Counted from the stretch's first letter, positions 34,706 to 43,292 are shown. The stretch is 64,000 bases of DNA from Bradyrhizobium erythrophlei (GCA_900129675.1 FSRD01000003.1:496001-560000); one strand, 5' to 3'. Program-made: numbers and translations. The notes: generated by a model from the letters alone, not told the origin.

Positions 34706-35575
34706 TCAAGCTTCGTCGGCGACGCCGTTGCGTAAGGTGCCGACGCCTTCGGCTTCGACCTCGACGACGTCGCCGGGCTTGAGGTAGCGCGGCGGGTCGA
34801 ACCGCGCGCCGGCGCCGATCGGCGTTCCCGTGACGATGACGTCGCCGGGCACCAGCGTCGTGAAGGTCGAGATGTAGTTGATGAGATAGCGGAAGCCGAA
34901 GATCAGGCGGCCGGTGCGGTCGTCCTGCCGCGTCTCGCCATTGACGCGCGTGGTCAGGCGAACATCCGCGATCTGCGACTCACTGGTGTAGGGGACCAGC
35001 CACGGCCCGAGGCTGCCGGTGGAATCAAAGTTCTTGCCCTGCGTGACGTTGAATTTCGCGTGCCGCACCCAGTCGCGGATGGTGCCTTCATTGCACAGCG
35101 TGACGGCGGCGATGTGATCCAGCGCCGCGCTCTCCTTGATGTGCCGGCCGGCCTTGCCGATGACCAGCACCAGTTCGCCCTCGTAATCGAGCTGCGGCGA
35201 CGCGCGCGGCCGGACCAGCGGCGTGTCGTGCCCGACAAAGGAGCGCGGCGTGCGCAGGAACATGCTCGGATATTTCGGCGCATCCGTGCCGTCCTTGTAT
35301 TCGGCATTACGGTCCGGATAATTGACGCCGATGCAGATGATCTTTTCCGGCGCGGGAATTGGCGGCTGCCAGACGATCGCGTCGAGCGCATGGTCCGGCG
35401 AATGCCGCGCGGCCTCCTCGGCCAGTTTCGTGAGCGCACCGGCGGCGATGGCTTCACGCAGCGTCGGATAGTCGTTTCCGAAGCGCGCGGAGAGATCGAC
35501 GATCCCGTTGTCGGTCACCGTGCCATATCTGGTGACGCCGCCGACGGCGTAGGTTGCGAGACGATGTGAGGCCAT
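34706..35575 (-). CDS. fumarylacetoacetate hydrolase family protein, probable HpaG role
   Basis: 289 residues; AGGAAC precedes the ATG at 35575. C-terminal FAH domain: CIGVNYPDRNAEYKDG near residue 80, the metal-binding Glu pair in LDYEGELVLVIGK near 130, NFDSTGSLGPWLVP near 183 and PGDVIVTGTPIGAG near 245. In homoprotocatechuate degradation the decarboxylase/isomerase HpaG belongs to this family, and no other HpaG candidate lies in the operon. It is one domain, whereas E. coli HpaG is a two-domain fusion. The position 12 bases after the binding-protein gene supports membership of the operon; exact reaction is an inference. Confidence 0.85.
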   Translation of the reverse strand: MASHRLATYAVGGVTRYGTVTDNGIVDLSARFGNDYPTLREAIAAGALTKLAEEAARHSPDHALDAIVWQPPIPAPEKIICIGVNYPDRNAEYKDGTDAPKYPSMFLRTPRSFVGHDTPLVRPRASPQLDYEGELVLVIGKAGRHIKESAALDHIAAVTLCNEGTIRDWVRHAKFNVTQGKNFDSTGSLGPWLVPYTSESQIADVRLTTRVNGETRQDDRTGRLIFGFRYLINYISTFTTLVPGDVIVTGTPIGAGARFDPPRYLKPGDVVEVEAEGVGTLRNGVADEA

Positions 35576-35587
35576 GAAAGTTCCTGT

Positions 35588-36337
35588 TCAGCCCGGATTC
35601 ATTCCGGCGGCCTTGATCGCGGCGGCCGATACGGGGGTGCGTAAGTAGTCGATCAGCGCCCTGGCCGCGTCAGCTTCCTTGCTGTCGGCAGCGATGGCGG
35701 CGGTGAACACCAGTTCCTGCTGCAGTTCGGCCGGGAAGGGGCCGGCGAGCTCGACGCCGGGCGCGATCAACACATTGGTGAGGAACACGCCAAGCTCGGC
35801 CTCGCCTTTGGCGAGGGCCGGCGCGATTTGCGGCGGCCCGGCCTGCGCCCTGGTCTTGGCCTTCATCTGCTCGCCGATGCCGAGGCGTTCGAACACATTG
35901 GTCACATAGGCGCCGGCGGCGCTGGCCGGCACGAACGCGACCGACGACGCGTCGAGCAGGGTTTTTTTCAAGGCGTCCGGCGTCGAAACGTCGGGCCTGG
36001 GTGCGCCGGCGCGGACGGCGACGCCGTAACCGACGCGTGCGATATCGATGGTCGGTCCGGCCGCGAAATGGGTTTTCGCTTCGGCATTTTTGAACACGTC
36101 GATCGGTACCACAACGAGATCGAACGGCGTTCCCGAGTTGATCCGGGTGATGATGTTGGGCGTGGAGTCGAAGTGGATCGAAAGCTTGTGCCCGCTGGCC
36201 TTCTCGAATGGCGGGCCGAGCGCATTCAGCAGGCTGGTGATGGAGCCGCCGGCGATGATCTTGAGTTCACTGGCCATGGCGGCCGCCGACAGCAGCGTCA
36301 AGCCCAATGCGACGGCGATAGTCAGCGGCTTGCTCAT
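35588..36337 (-). CDS. orphan periplasmic binding protein (ModA-like, type II)
   Basis: 249 residues; GAGG before the ATG at 36337. A signal peptide (LTIAVALGLTLLSAAAMASE) ends near residue 22. The mature part, LKIIAGGSITSLLNALGPPF and then GTPFDLVVVPIDVFKN, is like molybdate/aromatic-acid-type solute-binding proteins of the PBP2 fold. No permease or ATPase is next to it. It lies inside the hpa operon, between hpaD and the FAH-family gene, with gaps of 32 and 12 bases. Molybdate is not a necessary ligand; a role in sensing or delivering an aromatic acid is possible. Confidence 0.78.
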   Translation of the reverse strand: MSKPLTIAVALGLTLLSAAAMASELKIIAGGSITSLLNALGPPFEKASGHKLSIHFDSTPNIITRINSGTPFDLVVVPIDVFKNAEAKTHFAAGPTIDIARVGYGVAVRAGAPRPDVSTPDALKKTLLDASSVAFVPASAAGAYVTNVFERLGIGEQMKAKTRAQAGPPQIAPALAKGEAELGVFLTNVLIAPGVELAGPFPAELQQELVFTAAIAADSKEADAARALIDYLRTPVSAAAIKAAGMNPG

Positions 36338-36369
36338 GATATCCTCGTTGTAATCGGACTCGGCGCACC

Positions 36370-37353
36370 CTAGTCCCCGATCGTGACGTCGGCGACAAAG
36401 GCCGGTTCGCGCACCTTTTGGCCTGCGAAGGGCGAGCCCTGTTCGAACCAGGAGCGTGGTGCCGGCGCGCCCCACAGCGTCTGCCGCCGCGGGTCCTTCA
36501 GCGACCAGCGCAGCGGCTCATGGTCATGATCCCCGGTGAAATAATCGCTGGTGTAGAGTTCGAGACGATGGCCGTCGGGATCCCTGACATACAGGAAGAA
36601 TGCATTTGAGATGCCATGACGGCCCGGCCCGCGCTCGATGTTCTTGAGGAAGCCGGCCGAGGCCATCACGTCGCAGAGATGCAGGATGTTCATCGCCGTC
36701 GGCACCCAATACGCAAAATGGTGCAGGCGAGGGCCCTTGCCGTTGGTGATGGCGAAATCATGCACATTGCCCTTGCGGTGCATCCAGGCCGCCGCAATGC
36801 GTCCGTTTGGCCCGTCTTCCTCGCCATATTCGGTCAGTCGAAAACCCAGCCGCGCGTAAAAGTCGACGGTGTTCTGAACCTCGGCGGCGAAAACGTTGAA
36901 ATGGTCGAGCCGCTGCGGGTGGCAGCCCTTGTAGAGATCGTAGCGCCTGAGCAGATGCGGGCGCTTGTCCATCGATGCATACAACTCGATCTGGAACCCG
37001 AAGGGATCGGTGAATTGCAGCGTGCGGCCCTGGAACGGCTGCTCGGCGAAGGCATAGGCGATGCCGTTCCCGGAAAAGAAGCCGGCTGCCTTGTCGAGAT
37101 CGCCGTCATTGCCGACCTTGAAGCCCAAGCGGTTGCAGGCCGCCACGGGCGCTTTACGCAAGACGAGCGAGTGATGCTGATGCTCCTCGCTGCCGCGCAA
37201 ATAGACCGCGCTGTCGTCGCGATCCTCGACATGGAGGCCGACGGTGTTTTCATAGAAGGCGCGGCTGGCCTTCAGGTCGGTCACGTCGAGCACGGCGTGG
37301 CTGCAGCGGATGATGTTGAACGGCGGATCGAAGATGTGTTGCGGAACGGGCAT
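36370..37353 (-). CDS. hpaD: 3,4-dihydroxyphenylacetate 2,3-dioxygenase (extradiol, VOC fold)
   Basis: 327 residues. Opens homoprotocatechuate by meta-cleavage to 5-carboxymethyl-2-hydroxymuconate semialdehyde. Two glyoxalase/VOC modules; the metal ligands are visible in the second: His in QRLDHFNVF near residue 147, His in PRLHHFAYW near 208 and Glu in DGHRLELYTSDYFTGDHDHE near 263. The last stretch resembles that of type I homoprotocatechuate dioxygenases of Gram-positive bacteria, unlike the LigB-type HpaD of E. coli. GAGG lies before the ATG at 37353. The downstream hpa enzymes on the same strand fix the assignment. Confidence 0.88.
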   Translation of the reverse strand: MPVPQHIFDPPFNIIRCSHAVLDVTDLKASRAFYENTVGLHVEDRDDSAVYLRGSEEHQHHSLVLRKAPVAACNRLGFKVGNDGDLDKAAGFFSGNGIAYAFAEQPFQGRTLQFTDPFGFQIELYASMDKRPHLLRRYDLYKGCHPQRLDHFNVFAAEVQNTVDFYARLGFRLTEYGEEDGPNGRIAAAWMHRKGNVHDFAITNGKGPRLHHFAYWVPTAMNILHLCDVMASAGFLKNIERGPGRHGISNAFFLYVRDPDGHRLELYTSDYFTGDHDHEPLRWSLKDPRRQTLWGAPAPRSWFEQGSPFAGQKVREPAFVADVTIGD

Positions 37354-37372
37354 GCGGTGTCCTCATTGAGTT

Positions 37373-37412
37373 CGTCATTCCGGGTTCGCGCTATGCGCGC
37401 CCCGGAATGACG
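37373..37412. repeat. CGTCATTCCGG-type REP element, short copy
   Basis: CGTCATTCCGGGTTCGCGCT and then ATGCGCGCCCCGGAATGACG: end-to-end inverted repeat of about 12 bases with a short internal stem, in the gap between hpaE and hpaD. Relative of 8509-8610. It may form a hairpin that lowers read-through or stabilises the upstream mRNA. Confidence 0.7.
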
Positions 37413-37419
37413 ATCGAAT

Positions 37420-38955
37420 TTAAATCCCCAGCCTTTGAATCTTGTGCGTCCCGCGCGCCAGCGAGACGTGTTTGGTTTCCATGTAGAAGTCGAACGAATA
37501 GTCGCCGCCGTCGCGGCCGATGCCGGATGATTTCATGCCGCCGAACGGGGTCGGCAGATGGCGGACGTTTTCGGAATTGAGCCAGATCATGCCGGCCTCC
37601 AGCGCATCCGCAACGCGCAGCGCGCGGCCCATGTCGCCGGTCCAGACGTAGCCGGTCAGGCCATATTGCACGCCGTTGGCGATCTCGATGGCATCATTTT
37701 CGTCGCGGAAGGGGATCACGGTCAGGAACGGCCCGAACACCTCCTCCTGCGCCACCCGCATTTTCGAATGCGCTGACGTGACCAGCGTCGGCTGCACATA
37801 ATGTCCGCCGCCCGGCCCGTCATGCGGTTGGCCGCCGACAGCAATGGTGGCGCCGTCCTTGCGGGCGACGTCGAAATAGCTGCAGACCTTGGCCAGATGC
37901 CGCTCGTGGATCAGCGGGCCGATCTCGGTGGCGGGATCGAGGGGATGGCCGACCTTGAGCGCCTTCACCCGCGCGGTGAGCTTTTCAATGAATTTTTCGG
38001 CGATGCCTTGCTGGACCAGAAGGCGGCTCGACGAGGTGCAGCGCTCGCCATTGAGCGAGTAGATCATGAACACGACCGCATCGAGCGCGCGATCCAGATC
38101 GGCATCGTCGAACACGATCACCGGGTTCTTGCCGCCGAGTTCGAAATGCACGCGTTTTAGCGTCGGCGCGCCCTGCGCCATGATCGCCGATCCCGTCGAA
38201 CTTTCGCCGACGAAGCCGATCGCCTTGATGGCGGGATGTTCGGTCAGCGCCTTGCCGGCTTCCTCGCCGATGCCGTGCACCGTGTTGAGCACGCCGTCCG
38301 GCACGCCGGCCTGCTTCACCAGCTTCGCCAGCAGGTCGGCCGTCACCGGTGACCATTCGGCCGGCTTGTGCACGACGGTGCAGCCTGCCGCCAGCGCGGG
38401 CGCAATCTTCCAGGTCGACAGCATGAACGGCGTGTTCCACGGCGTGATCACGCCGACCGGGCCGATCGGCAACCGGGTTGAGATGTTCCAGTGCTCCTCG
38501 CTCGGCGCGTTGAGGCCGTCGCGGGCTTCGGCGCATTTGTCGGCGAAGAAGCGGAAATTTTCGGCCGCCCGGACCGCGGCCTTGGCCATGAAGCGATGGG
38601 CCTGACCGGTATCGATGCATTCGAGCACGGCGATATCGTCGGCGCGGTCCTCGATCGCGTCCGCCACCCGGTGCAGCAATTTCTTGCGCATGGTCGCCGG
38701 CATATCGCGCCAGGCTTTGAAGGCCAGCGCCGCCGCTGTGGCGGCGCGGTCGATATCTTCGGCGTTGCCGCGGGCGACCGAGGCCAGCACCGTGCGATCG
38801 ACCGGCGATCTGGTCTCAAAGGTCTGGCCGGAGATCGACGGCACGATCTTGCCGTCGATCATGTGCCCGATGCCCTCGGCCTTCAATTTGGCGAGCAGCG
38901 GGGCTGCGCGATCGCGGTTGGCCTGAAACACATCTTTCGGCGTGATCTTATCCAT
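37420..38955 (-). CDS. hpaE: 5-carboxymethyl-2-hydroxymuconate semialdehyde dehydrogenase
   Basis: 511 residues, normal for the aldehyde dehydrogenase superfamily. Oxidises the ring-cleavage semialdehyde with NAD. Visible: PWNTPFMLSTWKIAPALAAG near residue 170, the GFVGESSTGSAIM nucleotide loop near 250, catalytic Glu in HFELGGKNP near 270 and catalytic Cys in NGERCTSSSRL near 305. The start at 38955 overlaps the end of hpaF by eight bases, a translational coupling. Position in the hpa order H-F-E-D gives the substrate; other aldehyde dehydrogenases look similar. Confidence 0.92.
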   Translation of the reverse strand: MDKITPKDVFQANRDRAAPLLAKLKAEGIGHMIDGKIVPSISGQTFETRSPVDRTVLASVARGNAEDIDRAATAAALAFKAWRDMPATMRKKLLHRVADAIEDRADDIAVLECIDTGQAHRFMAKAAVRAAENFRFFADKCAEARDGLNAPSEEHWNISTRLPIGPVGVITPWNTPFMLSTWKIAPALAAGCTVVHKPAEWSPVTADLLAKLVKQAGVPDGVLNTVHGIGEEAGKALTEHPAIKAIGFVGESSTGSAIMAQGAPTLKRVHFELGGKNPVIVFDDADLDRALDAVVFMIYSLNGERCTSSSRLLVQQGIAEKFIEKLTARVKALKVGHPLDPATEIGPLIHERHLAKVCSYFDVARKDGATIAVGGQPHDGPGGGHYVQPTLVTSAHSKMRVAQEEVFGPFLTVIPFRDENDAIEIANGVQYGLTGYVWTGDMGRALRVADALEAGMIWLNSENVRHLPTPFGGMKSSGIGRDGGDYSFDFYMETKHVSLARGTHKIQRLGI

Positions 38956-39346
38956 GGACTTTCTCCACTTTCAGGGCTTCGTGGATGTTGTTGCGCTTCC
39001 AGCTCGTTTCCTTGTCGTTGATCTGCATGTCGAACGACAGCGCGAATTTGCTGTTGGCAAAGACCGGATCAAGATAGGCCGACAGCGCCTTGAAGATATG
39101 CTCGCCGGCCTTTTGGCGAGTCGCGAGATCGCGGCCCTCGCCGAGCCGCAGCACCATGTCGAGAAAGCCAAGATTTTTCTGGCCGTCGGCGATGGCGTAA
39201 TGCTCGCATTTGACGGCGCGGACGCGGATGCCGCCGAGCGGGAAGATGCCGGTTTCCACCGCGGCCTTGCGGACCAGTTCGACGACCTTGCCCATATCGA
39301 CGAGGGCATCGAGATTGGCGGAATATTCGATCGTGAAGTGGGGCAT
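38948..39346 (-). CDS. hpaF: 5-carboxymethyl-2-hydroxymuconate delta-isomerase
   Basis: 132 residues. Tautomerase-fold isomerase with Pro1 as catalytic base after Met removal: MPHFTIEYSANLDALVDMGK. Matches HpaF/CHMI over its length, with the GIFPLGGIRVRAVKCEHYAI and ADGQKNLGFLDMVLRLGEGR segments near residues 33-70. Converts 5-carboxymethyl-2-hydroxymuconate to its oxo isomer. Lies 33 bases after hpaH and overlaps hpaE. Confidence 0.93.
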   Translation of the reverse strand: MPHFTIEYSANLDALVDMGKVVELVRKAAVETGIFPLGGIRVRAVKCEHYAIADGQKNLGFLDMVLRLGEGRDLATRQKAGEHIFKALSAYLDPVFANSKFALSFDMQINDKETSWKRNNIHEALKVEKVHG

Positions 39347-39379
39347 GGCCGGATCACTCCTGCAATGGGTCTGAAAGCA

Positions 39380-40186
39380 TCAAGCGAAGTAACAGCTCAC
39401 GGAGCCGTAGGGACCATAGTCGGCCTGGATCGTGTCGCCTTTGCGGGTCTCGATCGGACGAATGAAGGAACCCGCGAGCACGACCTGACCGGCCTCAAGC
39501 GCCAGCCCATTGGGCGCGATCTTGTTGGCAAGCCACGCGACAGCGGTCGCGGGATGATTGAGCACGCCGGCGGCAAGCCCGGTTTCTTCCAATTGGCCGT
39601 TGCGGAAACAAAGCGCGCCGATCCAGCGCAAATCGGCATCCATCGGCCGTATCGGGCGGCCGCCGAGCACGATGCCGGCATTCGCGGCGTTGTCGGCGAT
39701 GGTGTCGAAGATCTTTCGGGTCACTCTGGTCTCTCGATCGACCCGCTCGATCCGCGTATCGAGGATTTCCAGCGCGGGCACCACGAAGTCGGTGGCGTTG
39801 AGGACGTCGAACATGGTGCAGTCCGGCCCCGCCAGCCGCGTCTTCATGATGAAGGCAAGCTCCGCTTCGACGCGGGTCGCGATAAAGCGATCGGTCGGCA
39901 CCAGGCCGCCATCGGCAAAGAACATGTCGTCGAGCAGGATGCCGGAATCCGGCTCGTCGATATTGAGCGCGCTCTGCATCGCCTTCGAGGTCAGGCCGAT
40001 CTTGTGGCCTTTGACGATTCGGCCCTGCGTCACCTTCATCTCGATCCACGCCTTCTGGATCGCGTAGGCGTCGGCGATGTCGATGCCGGGATGCTCCAGC
40101 GAAATCTGCAGGATCTGTGTCCGGGTTTTCTCCGCGTGATCGAGCCGTTGGGCGGCGCTGCGGATTTCTGCTTTGGAGAGGGCCAT
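39380..40186 (-). CDS. hpaH: 2-oxo-hepta-3-ene-1,7-dioate hydratase
   Basis: 268 residues from the ATG at 40186; a GTG at 40195 in frame is possible and no clear ribosome binding site favours either. The length equals E. coli HpaH (267), and long stretches match it: GRIVKGHKIGLTSKAMQSAL near residue 60, VFDVLNATD-type VPALEILD near 130, KIFDTIADNAANAGIVLGGR near 160 and GVLNHPATAVAWLANK near 205. Hydrates the C7 enol acid made by the HpaG step. First gene of the operon, divergent from hpaR; a promoter and palindrome lie just upstream. Confidence 0.93.
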   Translation of the reverse strand: MALSKAEIRSAAQRLDHAEKTRTQILQISLEHPGIDIADAYAIQKAWIEMKVTQGRIVKGHKIGLTSKAMQSALNIDEPDSGILLDDMFFADGGLVPTDRFIATRVEAELAFIMKTRLAGPDCTMFDVLNATDFVVPALEILDTRIERVDRETRVTRKIFDTIADNAANAGIVLGGRPIRPMDADLRWIGALCFRNGQLEETGLAAGVLNHPATAVAWLANKIAPNGLALEAGQVVLAGSFIRPIETRKGDTIQADYGPYGSVSCYFA

Positions 40187-40217
40187 GGGCGACACGCAAA
40201 AAGGGGATGCGGGAAGA

Positions 40218-40246
40218 TGATTAACATGTTAAGTTTATCAGATCAA
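40218..40246 (-). promoter_or_regulatory. probable hpaH promoter
   Basis: Read on the minus strand: -35 TTGATC at 40246-40241, a 17-base spacer, and -10 TAATCA at 40223-40218. The expected transcript start near 40211 would leave a leader of about 25 bases before the hpaH ATG. The -10 region overlaps the palindrome at 40221-40232. Confidence 0.55.
40221..40232. promoter_or_regulatory. perfect 12-base palindrome, candidate HpaR operator
   Basis: TTAACATGTTAA lies in the 136-base gap between hpaH and hpaR and overlaps the -10 of the hpaH promoter. MarR-family regulators bind such palindromes, and E. coli HpaR represses its meta operon from the divergent region. A second inverted repeat CTGCAA-N4-TTGCAG is at 40267-40282, closer to hpaR. 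Confidence 0.6.
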
Positions 40247-40266
40247 ATCGAATTGACGTTGTTGCA

Positions 40267-40282
40267 CTGCAAAAAATTGCAG
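40267..40282. promoter_or_regulatory. inverted repeat CTGCAA-N4-TTGCAG upstream of hpaR
   Basis: Six-base arms separated by AAAA, 41 bases before the hpaR ATG. A TTGACG box at 40253-40258 precedes it, which may be the -35 of the hpaR promoter. It could be a second operator for autoregulation. Confidence 0.4.
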
Positions 40283-40322
40283 CCCGTCGAAACCGGCGTT
40301 TCCTGATCGGGGAAGATTGACG

Positions 40323-40859
40323 ATGGCAGGTAAGAAATCCCCGAACGGTCCCGGTTCGATCGCCGCAGAGACGTCCAGCGTCCGGCGCACACCGATGCGC
40401 GAATTCTCGCGCTCGCTGCCGATGTCGTTATTGCGTGCGCGGGAAGCCGTGATGCGCCAGTTCCGTCCGTCGCTGCGCAACCACGGCCTGACCGAACAGC
40501 AATGGCGGATCCTGCGCGCACTGACGGCGGTGGACGCGATCGAGGTGACGGAACTGGCGCGGGTCGCCTTCCTGCTCGGCCCGAGCCTGTCGCGAATCCT
40601 GCGCGACCTCGAGGCGCGCCATTTGATCGAGCGCCGCGCGGCCAAGGCCGATCTGCGCCGCGGTATGGTGTCGATCTCGGCCAAGGGATTGAAGCTGATC
40701 GAAGCGGTCGCGCCGACGTCAGAATCTATTTATGCCGCTATCACCAAACTTTATGGCGCCCGCAAATTGGCCGAACTGCAGGACATGCTCAGCGCGCTGG
40801 AGGACAGCCTTTCGGGACTGGAAGTCGCTGGCGCGGGCGATGCCGAGGCGGACGAGTGA
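40323..40859 (+). CDS. hpaR: MarR-family regulator of homoprotocatechuate degradation
   Basis: 178 residues from the ATG at 40323, with GGGGA eight bases upstream. Winged helix-turn-helix: LREAVMRQFRPSLRNHGLTE-like helix near residues 40-58, EQQWRILRALTAVDAIEVTE near 60, recognition part LLGPSLSRILRDLEARHLIE near 87 and the wing KADLRRGMVSISAKG near 112. MREFSRSLPMSLLRARE at residues 25-40 is typical of HpaR. As in E. coli, it would repress the meta operon and release DNA on binding a homoprotocatechuate-type ligand. The first 24 residues are an extension not seen in E. coli HpaR. Confidence 0.9.
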   Translation: MAGKKSPNGPGSIAAETSSVRRTPMREFSRSLPMSLLRAREAVMRQFRPSLRNHGLTEQQWRILRALTAVDAIEVTELARVAFLLGPSLSRILRDLEARHLIERRAAKADLRRGMVSISAKGLKLIEAVAPTSESIYAAITKLYGARKLAELQDMLSALEDSLSGLEVAGAGDAEADE

Positions 40860-41157
40860 ACGCAAATTTGCATGATAATGCGTAACGAGACGCATAGCTT
40901 GGGTTCGCTGCACGTTGTTTGAGCAGCCAAAACGATTGCCGATCGCACGAAACGGCCGGGAATAGGCCGGGCTGGCAGGCGTTAATATTCTCTGGCCGTC
41001 GCATTCGGCGACACATCTGCACCGTTAGTCGAACTCCCCGCGATATCAATTTACTAAGGGCGCGAGAGTCCTTAAGACGCATCCGGTTATGCGTCCGGTC
41101 AAGGACCGCCAAAACCAAGAAAGGCCGACGAAGAAGCCCGGCCTCAGGGAGGAATGG

Positions 41158-42303
41158 ATGAAGCTTACGAGACGCGATTTCGCGGCCGGTATCGTAGCCG
41201 GTATTGCTGCACCCCACATCATCACCAGCGCAAGGGCGCAGGGCGCCACCATCAAGATCGGTATGTGCGTGCCGGCGACGGGCCCCGCGGCCGAACAGGG
41301 GCTTTGGGCGCAAAACGGTGCAAAGCTTGCGCTCGCAGCCGTCAACAAGGCCGGCGGCGTGCTCGGCAAACAGGTCGAGCTCGTCATCGAAGACGACCAA
41401 ACCACCAATCCCGGCATCGTTCTGGCGTTTTCGAAACTGGCCGCGCAGAACGACATTGTCGCCTTCCTGGGTTCGATTCGCTCGACCCAGGTGCATGCAA
41501 TGGCACCCGACGTTCTCAAGCTCGGCAAACCGGTCATGATCGGCGGAACCGATCCCGCGCTCACCCATATGGGCAATCAATGGCTGTTCCGCTTCCGGCC
41601 CAATGACAGCTATTCCGGCCGCGTCATCGCCGACTACGGCGTCAAGACCCTCGGCAAGAAAAAATGGGCGATCGTTCATTCGACCGACGCCTTCGGAACC
41701 GCAGGCGGAAAGGCCCTGGCCTCGGCGCTTGAAAAGCTCGGCACCCCGGCGGTGCTCGACCAGGGCTATGCCAACCAGAGCCAGGATTTCACGCCGGTCG
41801 TGCTGGCCGTGAAGCAGTCCGGCGCCGACATTCTCGGCACGTATTTTACCTTCGAAAACGACATCGGGATTTTCGCCCGTCAGCTCCGTCAGCTCGGCGT
41901 CAACATTCCCTGGGTGGGCTCACCTTCGGTCGTGGCGGTTTCGTCGACCAAACTGGCCGGCCCGGCGCTGTTCGGTACTTACGGCGTGGCCGATTACGCG
42001 GAAGAATCCAGCGACGCTTCGAAGTCCTTCGGCAAGGCCTATCGCGATGCGTACAAGTCCGCGCCGGACAATCAAAGCGCGTGGCCCTACGATGCCGTCA
42101 CCATCCTGTCGGCGGCGATCAACAAGGCCGGCTCGACCGATCCCGGCAAAATCCGCGAGGCGCTGCTTGCCACCAAGAAAACCCCCGGCGCGGAAGGCGA
42201 ATACAATTTCGACCAGAACGGCGATGGCCTGCATGGCTACAATGTCGTGAAGAACGACAAGGGAACCATCGTTTACGACAAGCACATCGACTTCAACGAC
42301 TGA
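41158..42303 (+). CDS. ABC transporter substrate-binding protein with Tat-type signal
   Basis: 381 residues from the ATG at 41158, with GGAGGA upstream; ATG at 41154 is out of frame. N-terminal KLTRRDFAAGIVAGIAAPHI is a twin-arginine-type signal, cleaved near SARAQG. The mature part is a type I (LivK-like) binding protein: IKIGMCVPATGPAAEQGLWA near residue 34 and WLFRFRPNDSYSGRVIADYG near 142. It heads a four-gene importer operon that begins 298 bases after hpaR and is transcribed the same way. An aromatic or organic acid ligand such as 4-hydroxyphenylacetate is suggested by position only. Confidence 0.9.
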   Translation: MKLTRRDFAAGIVAGIAAPHIITSARAQGATIKIGMCVPATGPAAEQGLWAQNGAKLALAAVNKAGGVLGKQVELVIEDDQTTNPGIVLAFSKLAAQNDIVAFLGSIRSTQVHAMAPDVLKLGKPVMIGGTDPALTHMGNQWLFRFRPNDSYSGRVIADYGVKTLGKKKWAIVHSTDAFGTAGGKALASALEKLGTPAVLDQGYANQSQDFTPVVLAVKQSGADILGTYFTFENDIGIFARQLRQLGVNIPWVGSPSVVAVSSTKLAGPALFGTYGVADYAEESSDASKSFGKAYRDAYKSAPDNQSAWPYDAVTILSAAINKAGSTDPGKIREALLATKKTPGAEGEYNFDQNGDGLHGYNVVKNDKGTIVYDKHIDFND

Positions 42304-42416
42304 TCGCGTCGCGGGCTCTCTTCGCGTGAAGGGAGCCCGCGGGCCTTTGACGACCAGCTTCGCGTTGCTGCCGATCGTTACATGGCCGCGAGCGAATTCT
42401 CCCACCGAGTGTTGTC

Positions 42417-43292
42417 ATGGATCTCGCACTACAACTGCTCTTTACCGGCATCGGCATCGGGGCCGTATACGCGCTGGTCGCGCTCGGCTTCGTGCTGATC
42501 TTCCGCGCCACCAATGTGGTGAATTTCGCGCAAGGTGAATTCTCGATGGTCGCCGCCTATCTGATGGTGGTGTTCGCCGTCGATCTCGGCTGGCCCTATT
42601 GGCTGTCGTTCCTGCTCGCGCTCGCCGGCATGGCGCTGCTGGGCGTGATCTTCAATCTCGGCGTCTATTACCCGCTGCGTCACCGCACCTTCCTGCCGGT
42701 CATCATCGCGACCATCGGCGCCTCGATCCTGCTCGCCAATTCCGTGCTTGCGATCTACGGCCCGCAGCCGCAGGTGCTGCAGGGCTGGTTCGAGACGCCC
42801 GGCATCCAGCTCGGTCCGGTCTATCTCGACAGCCAGTATCTCCTGATCATCGCCGTGACGTTTGCGCTGGTGATCTTCAATTACTGGTTCTTCGAGAAGA
42901 CGCTGCTCGGCAAGAAGCTGCAGGCGACCTCGCAGGACAAGGAAATGGCCTCGCTGCTCGGCATTTCCGTCTCCACGATGATCATGATCACCTTCATCTA
43001 TTCGGCGGTGCTCGGCGGTCTCGCCGGCATCCTCGTCGCGCCGGTGCTGTTCGTCTCGATCCAGATGGGGTCGACGATTGCGCTGAAAGCCTTTGCCGCC
43101 ACCATCATCGGCGGCTTCGGCGACGTTGCCGGTGCGATCATCGGCGGGCTGGCGCTTGGCGTGATCGAAACCTTTGGGGCGGCGTATATCTCCGTGCCCT
43201 ACAAGGACGGCTTTGCGTTCCTGGTGCTGGTGGCGTTCCTGATCTTCCGGCCGCAGGGTATTTTTGGCGAACGCGTGGCGGAGAAAGCATGA
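42417..43292 (+). CDS. LivH-type ABC transporter permease
   Basis: 291-residue inner-membrane permease. Typical start LLFTGIGIGAVYALVALGFV, the segment FRATNVVNFAQGEFSMVAAY near residue 28, and about eight hydrophobic helices; the EAA-like loop SQDKEMASLLGISVSTMIMI is near 178 and GGFGDVAGAIIGGLALGVIE near 227. Ends with ATGA overlap to the fusion gene, so translation is coupled. Confidence 0.92.
   Translation: MDLALQLLFTGIGIGAVYALVALGFVLIFRATNVVNFAQGEFSMVAAYLMVVFAVDLGWPYWLSFLLALAGMALLGVIFNLGVYYPLRHRTFLPVIIATIGASILLANSVLAIYGPQPQVLQGWFETPGIQLGPVYLDSQYLLIIAVTFALVIFNYWFFEKTLLGKKLQATSQDKEMASLLGISVSTMIMITFIYSAVLGGLAGILVAPVLFVSIQMGSTIALKAFAATIIGGFGDVAGAIIGGLALGVIETFGAAYISVPYKDGFAFLVLVAFLIFRPQGIFGERVAEKA

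Noticed and set aside
35588..36337. molybdate transporter modA
   Set aside because: The fold fits, but no modB or modC is adjacent and the operon context is aromatic degradation.
38942..40306. 454-codon open frame on the plus strand
   Set aside because: It lies wholly opposite hpaF and hpaH, both with strong family matches; high GC keeps the antisense frame open.
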